A stretch of DNA of 64,000 nucleotides from Polynucleobacter sp. MWH-UH25E. Lineage in GTDB: Bacteria > Pseudomonadota > Gammaproteobacteria > Burkholderiales > Burkholderiaceae. A program made the translations under genes and the position numbers. The notes under the pieces are model-generated. The model searched no databases and was not told the DNA's origin. It saw only the letters and a list, made by a program, of their open reading frames with translations. How positions within the stretch are numbered: the stretch's first letter is position 1; every line of letters begins with the position of its first letter. The DNA lies in contig NZ_CP061286.1 in the NCBI RefSeq assembly GCF_018687095.1, forward strand, positions 1,749,221 to 1,813,220, written 5' to 3'. Of this stretch, positions 59,492 through 64,000 are shown in pieces.

Positions 59492-60490
59492 CTAAAGACT
59501 TTGAGCTGCCTGAGCTGCAATCTCAAATGATTTGAGTCGTGCTTGGTGATCAAAAATTTGCCCTGTGAAAAGAATCTCATTTGCACCTGTACGCTCAAGC
59601 CAGGTTCTCATCCCATTCCGAATGGTTTCTAGCGAACCTACCAATGAGCATTGCAAAGTATGAGCCGCAGCTGCTTGCTCATGGGGATCGCAAAAATCAT
59701 CCAAATCTTCAATGGGTGGCGGCAACTGGCCTCGAGTGTTACGACGCATACGCACAACATTCTGCTGCAAAGTGGTAAATAGATGCTGCGCCTCTTCATC
59801 GGTATCAGCTGCAACGACATTCATCACAAATGCAGAGTACGGCTTTACTAATTGCTCTGAAGGCTTAAATAAATCGCGATAAATCGACATTGCTTCTAAT
59901 AGATGATCTGGCGCGAAGTGAGAAGCAAAGGCATAAGGCAAGCCAAAATGTGCGGCTAGCTGGGCACCATAGAGACTAGATCCCAAAATCCAAATAGGTA
60001 CATGAGTATTAGCCCCTGGAATTGCTTTTACTGACTGCCCATCCTGGATGGGACCGAAGTAATGCTGTAACTCACGAACATCTTGAGGAAAGCGATCATC
60101 GCTTCCCAGCAAATCACGGCGTAATGCTCTCGCAGTCATTTGATCGGTGCCAGGCGCTCTACCCAAACCCAACTCAATTCGCCCTGGATACAAAGACTCC
60201 AGAGTGCCAAACTGTTCGGCAATCACTAAAGGTGCATGATTAGGTAGCATCACTCCGCCAGAACCCACTTTAATCTTGGTGGTACCACTAGCGATATAGC
60301 CAACCAATACTGCCGTGGCCGAACTAGCGTTACCAGTCATATTGTGGTGCTCGGCCACCCAATAGCGTGTATAGCCCCACTGCTCTGCATGCTGTGCTAC
60401 GTCTAAGGAGTTACGCAAAGCATCAGCCGCAGTAAATCCTTGGGGAATAGGAGATATATCTAGAATAGAGTACGGAACAGAATTTGCCAT
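59492..60490 (-). CDS. LLM-class flavin-dependent oxidoreductase
   Basis: Seen: about 332 aa from ATG 60490 (MANSVPYSILDISPIPQGF). Luciferase-like barrel: YTRYWVAEHHNMTGNASSATAVLVGYIA, KVGSGGVMLPNHAPLVIAEQFGTL, LGLGRAPGTDQMTARALR and PIWILGSSLYGAQLAA. Known: the YhbW-like subgroup of bacterial luciferase-related monooxygenases; the substrate is unknown. A TTG at 60496 is not preferred. Divergent from a small DUF1653-like gene with only about 29 bases between start codons. Confidence 0.9.
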   Translation of the reverse strand: MANSVPYSILDISPIPQGFTAADALRNSLDVAQHAEQWGYTRYWVAEHHNMTGNASSATAVLVGYIASGTTKIKVGSGGVMLPNHAPLVIAEQFGTLESLYPGRIELGLGRAPGTDQMTARALRRDLLGSDDRFPQDVRELQHYFGPIQDGQSVKAIPGANTHVPIWILGSSLYGAQLAAHFGLPYAFASHFAPDHLLEAMSIYRDLFKPSEQLVKPYSAFVMNVVAADTDEEAQHLFTTLQQNVVRMRRNTRGQLPPPIEDLDDFCDPHEQAAAAHTLQCSLVGSLETIRNGMRTWLERTGANEILFTGQIFDHQARLKSFEIAAQAAQSL

Positions 60491-60519
60491 CACCAAATCA
60501 TACCGAGAAAGTGCGTTTT

Positions 60520-60741
60520 ATGAGTAAACCCAAAATGGCTGATCCAGACGATGGAATTTTTAAGCCTGGAGTCAAGTTGCGACATATAAAGACTGGTGGT
60601 TTTTATAGAGTTCTTTTGCTGGCCAACGTGGAGGCCACCCTCGAGCCTGCTTACGTTTATGAATCCATGCAATCCCATGATTTTTGGATTAGACCCAAAG
60701 CGGAAATGGAAGATGGTCGCTTTGAACTTATCACTGAATAA
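60520..60741 (+). CDS. Small DUF1653-like protein
   Basis: Seen: 73 aa from ATG 60520 (MSKPKMADPDDGIFKPGVK). A longer frame from 60484 would overlap the divergent gene. Core pattern: LRHIKTGGFYRVLLLANVE, then PAYVYESM and DFWIRPKAEM, like the YrHyKGn.Yrvl...LvvYqaly...lWvRP arrangement of DUF1653. Known: function not established. slyX starts 12 bases downstream. Confidence 0.75.
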   Translation: MSKPKMADPDDGIFKPGVKLRHIKTGGFYRVLLLANVEATLEPAYVYESMQSHDFWIRPKAEMEDGRFELITE

Positions 60742-60753
60742 TGAAAGCACGAA

Positions 60754-60954
60754 ATGACAGACGATCGAATTACTAATCTCGAAATTAAGCTGAGCTTTAC
60801 CGAAGATCTCATTGAAAAACTGAATGAGACGGTCTACAAACAGCAGCAGCAACTAGAATTTCTCTATAGAGAACTCAAAGCTATCAAAGAACAGGCTAGC
60901 GCCAGCGGTTCAGGCGGCGGCAGTCTTAAAGATGAAATTCCGCCACATTATTGA
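60754..60954 (+). CDS. slyX: SlyX-family small coiled-coil protein
   Basis: Seen: 66 aa. Heptad pattern from residue 5 to 48 (ITNLEIKLSFTEDLIEKLNE; QQQLEFLYRELKAI), then a Gly/Ser-rich spacer and the conserved end DEIPPHY. Known: SlyX is a short coiled-coil protein of unknown function. The DEIPPHY end makes the assignment firm. Downstream of the DUF1653-like gene by 12 bases. Confidence 0.9.
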   Translation: MTDDRITNLEIKLSFTEDLIEKLNETVYKQQQQLEFLYRELKAIKEQASASGSGGGSLKDEIPPHY

Positions 60955-61022
60955 TGTGGCTGATACCATATCGCTAAATCACTTAAAGAATTCATTAATA
61001 ACCAATATCAAAGGAGTCCAAT

Positions 61023-61370
61023 ATGGGTAACCTCACACTGTTTTTAATTCAATGGGGTCTAACTTCCCTCTCCTTGTGGGTAGCAAGCTATATTTTTAGT
61101 GGCCTGAAGTTTGCTGATGGTGGCTCCCTATTAATTGCGGCCTTGCTCTTGGGCTTTGCCAATGCGGTAGTAAAGCCTTTACTCATCCTATTTACACTCC
61201 CATTAACGATTGTGACCATGGGATTGTTCCTGTTAGTGGTTAATGCATTGGTATTGATGCTGGTATCTGCACTAGTTAGCGGATTTACAATTTCCAGCTT
61301 CTGGACTGCCTTCTTCGCAAGTATCTTTATTTCCATCTTCAGCCTCTTTGTAAGCGGCCTCGTTTTCTAA
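61023..61370 (+). CDS. YvlD/phage-holin-4-type membrane protein
   Basis: Seen: 115 aa with four hydrophobic segments (about 4-24, 31-50, 55-83 and 90-113). The motif KPLLILFTLPLTIVTMGLF after NAVV matches the Phage_holin_4_2 (YvlD) family. Known: small conserved inner-membrane proteins; in Bacillus YvlD is linked to envelope stress. Despite the Pfam name, no phage genes are nearby. GGAG-like ribosome site (AAAGGAG) upstream. Confidence 0.85.
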   Translation: MGNLTLFLIQWGLTSLSLWVASYIFSGLKFADGGSLLIAALLLGFANAVVKPLLILFTLPLTIVTMGLFLLVVNALVLMLVSALVSGFTISSFWTAFFASIFISIFSLFVSGLVF

Positions 61371-61383
61371 ATCATCCCGATCC

Positions 61384-61725
61384 ATGAGTACAGACAACCT
61401 TCCAAAGTGCCCCGCTTGCCAAGAGGACATGACTTATCCCGATGGCGATAACTATGTTTGCGCCCAATGCGGGCATGAATGGTCTATCGCAGTAGCCGAG
61501 GAAGAAGATGTTGGCTTAGTTGTCAAAGACGCAAATGGCAATTTACTAGCCGATGGAGATACGGTCACGCTAATTAAGGACCTCAAAGTCAAAGGCTCCT
61601 CTACCACTCTAAAAGTAGGAACCAAGATTAAAGGTATTCGATTGGTCTCAGGAGATCATGAGGTGGATTGCAAAACAGAAGCAGGCAATATGTTGTTAAA
61701 AGCCTGCTTCTTAAAGAAGGCTTAA
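61384..61725 (+). CDS. yjdM: PhnA/YjdM zinc-ribbon domain protein
   Basis: Seen: 113 aa. The N-terminal zinc ribbon is CPACQEDMTYPDGDNYVCAQC (four Cys in two pairs, split here by about 15 residues). The C-terminal PhnA domain reads DANGNLLADGDTVTLIKDLKVKGS and ends CFLKKA. Known: formerly annotated 'alkylphosphonate utilisation'; the true role is unclear. Thirteen bases after the YvlD-like gene. Confidence 0.92.
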   Translation: MSTDNLPKCPACQEDMTYPDGDNYVCAQCGHEWSIAVAEEEDVGLVVKDANGNLLADGDTVTLIKDLKVKGSSTTLKVGTKIKGIRLVSGDHEVDCKTEAGNMLLKACFLKKA

Positions 61726-61762
61726 CGCCCCCTTTATTTTTAAAGCAACTAAGCGAGGCCAA

Positions 61763-61981
61763 CTAGGCGGCGCTAGCTTTCTTGAGTACTGCGTAGATCT
61801 GATCCTTTAATAGCAGCTTTTCTTTCTTAAGAGTCTCAATCTCTTCCGGGGTGCTCGGCTCCTTATGGTCTTCCATACGAAGGATCTTGGCATCTAGATT
61901 ATTGTGCTTATCAAATAAATGAGAAAAGTGGCGGTCGGTGGTTTTAAGATTAGTAATTAATTCACGATATTCCGGAAACAT
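61763..61981 (-). CDS. YdcH/DUF465 family small protein
   Basis: Seen: 72 aa from ATG 61981, chosen because GGGAG lies just upstream; an ATG at 61993 lacks a site and adds four residues. The sequence FPEYRELITNLKTTDRHFSHLFDKHNNLD and the final KKEKLLLKDQIYAVL are typical of DUF465, a two-helix antiparallel coiled coil. Known: function unknown, very common in proteobacteria. Confidence 0.9.
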   Translation of the reverse strand: MFPEYRELITNLKTTDRHFSHLFDKHNNLDAKILRMEDHKEPSTPEEIETLKKEKLLLKDQIYAVLKKASAA

Positions 61982-62204
61982 AGAATCTCCCATTTAAAAG
62001 TAATGAAATCAAAATGTATTGAGCAATTACCCCCCACTCAACACGGTTTTAGTTTATCAACCTCACTCCCGAAGAACAATACGCAAAATAATATTTTTAT
62101 TTTTCATACGATCATTTGTTTTGCATGATTAATTTGCGGTAGTATCAATAAATTAAGGCTAATAAATACTCATTTTAATAACCAAACCATAAGGGCAACA
62201 CATC

Positions 62205-63041
62205 ATGGCCACAAAGAAGACGGCGACAAAAAAGAAAGTGGCTACCAAAGCGGTGAAAAAAACTCCCGCCAAGAAAGTTACTAAAAAGACTGTTGCTAAA
62301 AAAGCGGTAAAGAAGCCGGCAGATAAGAAACCTCCGGCTAAGAAAGTATCAAGCAAGAAAACTGTTGCAAAGAAAGCTACTTCTAAAAAACCAGTAGCAA
62401 AAAAGGCATCCGCAAAAACGAGCAAGAAGACCACCAACAAGTCGCCTAAGGTAGATCAATATGGTCTAGAGAAGGATGATGAGTTTTATGGCCTTTACTT
62501 TGCTAAATCCACCAAAAAGGGATTGGTTGAAGTGAAGCCCTGTACTTTCTCACTCATGTATTGGTGGAAAGGCTTGCTCGGCTATCCTGACATGATTGAG
62601 ATTTCCAAGAACAGCAATACCGCCATGTTGCAGTTTGAATCTACATTTGGCGGTGGCGACTCTGGTGAAACGGAATTAACTGAACAGGATGTATTGGATA
62701 TCGACCACATCATTGAGGTAGATGAAGAGGAAATGCTGGTATCCCTCTACTCTTACGTACCAATTCCTATCCCTAGCAAGGTATTGGGAGCTATTGAGCT
62801 TTCCGTTCTCAACATCAACCCTGAAACTCGTTATGGCAATCTAGAAATCTGTACTACCGAGAATGAAGATGGCGAGACAGAACATTTCTTGCGCTACCGC
62901 GCTGCAACTTACTTGCGAGGAATCAAGTCTGGCAAGGTGGAAGCCATTGAAAACATGGTCACCAATGGCTCTGAATTCTTTGGCCTTGCTTTAGATGCGA
63001 TGTGTGTCAACAAATCCATCAAAAAGTGGCTATTAAGCTAA
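62205..63041 (+). CDS. Histone-H1-like lysine-rich tail fused to an unrecognised (YbjN-like?) domain
   Basis: Seen: 278 aa. Residues 1-85 are almost only Lys, Ala, Thr, Val, Ser and Pro in PAKK/VAKK/TKK repeats, as in eukaryotic H1 tails and bacterial AlgP or Hc1 proteins. Residues 86-278 are acidic and ordered, with DEFYGLYFAKSTKKGLVEV, SYVPIPIPSKVLGAIELSV, YGNLEICTTENEDGETEHFL and a final long helix ending KKWLLS. The strand-strand-helix end recalls the YbjN fold, with low certainty. Known: H1-like tails bind DNA or polyphosphate non-specifically. Inference: a nucleoid-associated protein with a folded effector or chaperone-like domain. Stand-alone gene. Confidence 0.75.
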   Translation: MATKKTATKKKVATKAVKKTPAKKVTKKTVAKKAVKKPADKKPPAKKVSSKKTVAKKATSKKPVAKKASAKTSKKTTNKSPKVDQYGLEKDDEFYGLYFAKSTKKGLVEVKPCTFSLMYWWKGLLGYPDMIEISKNSNTAMLQFESTFGGGDSGETELTEQDVLDIDHIIEVDEEEMLVSLYSYVPIPIPSKVLGAIELSVLNINPETRYGNLEICTTENEDGETEHFLRYRAATYLRGIKSGKVEAIENMVTNGSEFFGLALDAMCVNKSIKKWLLS

Positions 63042-63055
63042 CTTACTAAACCTCA

Positions 63056-63319
63056 CTATCTGCACAGATAGTTATATGTCATTGGAAAACGGTCATTGAT
63101 CGTTTTCCGACTGTCAATAATCGTCACGTTACGCTTTCCTAACTTCTTGCATTCTGCAAGCGCGACGTCTTGCGCCTCTTCCTCTTTTGCATCCTTGGGT
63201 GCATGCACGCCAATAGTTCCATCTGATTGTTGGTACACGCCAAAGCGACTTGGCGGGGTTGAGCAGGCGACAATAACAGCTGCAGTCAGAACAAGAAGAA
63301 TGTAACGTGAGAAATTCAT
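63056..63319 (-). CDS. Small lipoprotein of unknown function
   Basis: Seen: 87 aa. Signal peptide MNFSRYILLVLTAAVIVAC with a lipobox (VIVAC, Cys19), then a mature domain of about 68 residues with YQQSDGTIGVHAPKDAKEEEA and a pair of cysteines (AECKKLG...YLCR). Known: none of the named families is recognised. It converges on the lysine-rich gene and lies upstream of nothing obvious except tRNA-Ser on the same strand. Confidence 0.8.
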   Translation of the reverse strand: MNFSRYILLVLTAAVIVACSTPPSRFGVYQQSDGTIGVHAPKDAKEEEAQDVALAECKKLGKRNVTIIDSRKTINDRFPMTYNYLCR

Positions 63320-63347
63320 ATTGAATTCCTAAGGTGAAATTGAAAAT

Positions 63348-63438
<91 letters not shown>

Positions 63439-63499
63439 GAACCGAAAATAAATTATAGCTTTGGGGTGGTTTTGAGTGCTTGCGCCTGCTAAGCGTTGC

Positions 63500-64000
63500 T
63501 TAAACTGGCTTGAGAACTTCTAGACCGCCCAAGTAAGGCTGTAACGCTTTCGGGATTACGATGCTGCCATCTACTTGCTGTTTGTTCTCTATCAGCGCAA
63601 CTAATGCTCTGCCTACAGCTAATCCTGAACCATTGAGCGTGTGAACTAATTCTGGCTTACCCTGCCCCGCTTTGAATCTAGCTTGCATGCGACGTGCTTG
63701 GAAATCGCCCATGCTTGAGCAAGAACTGATCTCTCGATATGCATTCTGTGATGGCACCCAAACCTCTAAATCATAAGTCTTAGTGCTACCAAAGCCCATA
63801 TCTCCAGTACATAGTAAAACTTTACGATATGGCAACTCAAGTAATTCTAAGATTCGTTCTGCATGGCCTGTTAGATCCTCAAGTGCTTGCATCGAATCTT
63901 CCGGTTTAGTGATTTGGACCAACTCAACCTTATCAAACTGGTGTTGACGGATCATGCCACGCACATCACGGCCATAACTACCCGCTTCTGAGCGGAAGCA
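63500..64000 (-). CDS. serS: Seryl-tRNA synthetase (C-terminal part, start off window)
   Basis: Seen: the last 166 codons and stop, open to the right edge. Class II motif 2 region CFRSEAGSYGRDVRGMIRQHQF is followed by KVLLCTGDMGFGSTKTYDLEVW, EISSCSSMGDFQARRM and motif 3 NGSGLAVGRALVALIENKQ. Known: charges tRNA-Ser. A tRNA-Ser gene lies directly downstream. The N-terminal coiled-coil arm is outside this window. Confidence 0.97.
   Translation of the reverse strand, partial: CFRSEAGSYGRDVRGMIRQHQFDKVELVQITKPEDSMQALEDLTGHAERILELLELPYRKVLLCTGDMGFGSTKTYDLEVWVPSQNAYREISSCSSMGDFQARRMQARFKAGQGKPELVHTLNGSGLAVGRALVALIENKQQVDGSIVIPKALQPYLGGLEVLKPV

Noticed and set aside
61023..61370. Possible prophage remnant because of a 'phage holin' family match
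   Set aside because: No other phage-like gene or attachment site is nearby; the family (YvlD type) is widespread in bacterial chromosomes outside phages.
62205..62460. Lysine-rich region as a low-quality or frameshifted stretch
   Set aside because: The frame is uninterrupted and continues into an ordered domain; a K/A repeat reading is typical of H1-like proteins.

Overview
The window looks like ordinary chromosome from a free-living betaproteobacterium. The gene set suggests Burkholderiaceae, most like Polynucleobacter. The evidence is moderate-to-low GC, six tripartite-tricarboxylate/TRAP-type periplasmic binding proteins (several with no permease beside them), the order rimP-nusA-infB-rbfA-truB-typA, yejABEF next to fabI, and ANR/FNR-type boxes upstream of ompW. 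The genus is an inference; no 16S rRNA gene is present. No phage, insertion sequence or CRISPR array was seen. No gene-free stretch exceeds 300 bases. The longest gaps are about 200 bases (promoters of the fcc pair and of the lysine-rich gene) and the 184-base leader of rimP.

Layout. 1-5000: a partial RluA-family pseudouridine synthase, then a probable cyclic-di-GMP/exopolysaccharide block (membrane GGDEF, outer-membrane barrel, processive GT2 synthase, GAF-HD-GYP). 5000-18100: a long minus-strand information-processing block: tex, typA, truB, rbfA, infB, nusA, rimP, rluB, scpB. rimP-nusA-infB-rbfA-truB has its own promoter and a leader with an intrinsic terminator just before rimP. 18290-20471: a patatin-like lipoprotein, a BrnT/BrnA toxin-antitoxin pair with a 36-base palindrome over the brnT start codon, and an NlpC/P60 protein lacking the catalytic cysteine. 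20629-26262: yejABEF oligopeptide importer. 26316-32704: fabI-chrA, then a hydratase/PrpD/CitE/Bug set that resembles a C5-dicarboxylate (itaconate/mesaconate/citramalate) route. 32778-36399: three overlapping genes for an ArnT-like membrane glycosyltransferase, a sialidase-fold protein and a membrane protein. 36599-38215: a flavocytochrome c sulfide dehydrogenase pair. 38322-40982: PsiE-like, TAXI-TRAP and pirin genes. 41015-49536: a sugar-acid catabolic island (two Bug proteins, Ldh-type dehydrogenase, GntR regulator, SMP-30 lactonase, 3-hydroxyacyl-CoA-type dehydrogenase, enolase-superfamily enzyme, UxaA-type dehydratase). 49597-64000: cbpA/cbpM, an ABC-F ATPase, ompW, hemN, a FAD protein, another Bug protein, YaeQ, a PIN protein, several small genes, a lysine-rich histone-H1-like fusion protein, tRNA-Ser(CGA) and the 3' part of serS.

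Functionally the window combines housekeeping translation and transcription genes with scavenging (Bug, TAXI and Yej binding proteins), sulfide detoxification or oxidation, microaerobic response (ompW) and small stress modules. The observations most worth a second look are the palindrome over the brnT start, the rimP leader, the cysteine-less NlpC/P60 protein, the CsoR-like palindrome upstream of the sulfide dehydrogenase, the H1-like fusion protein, the GT/sialidase operon and the incomplete itaconate-like pathway.
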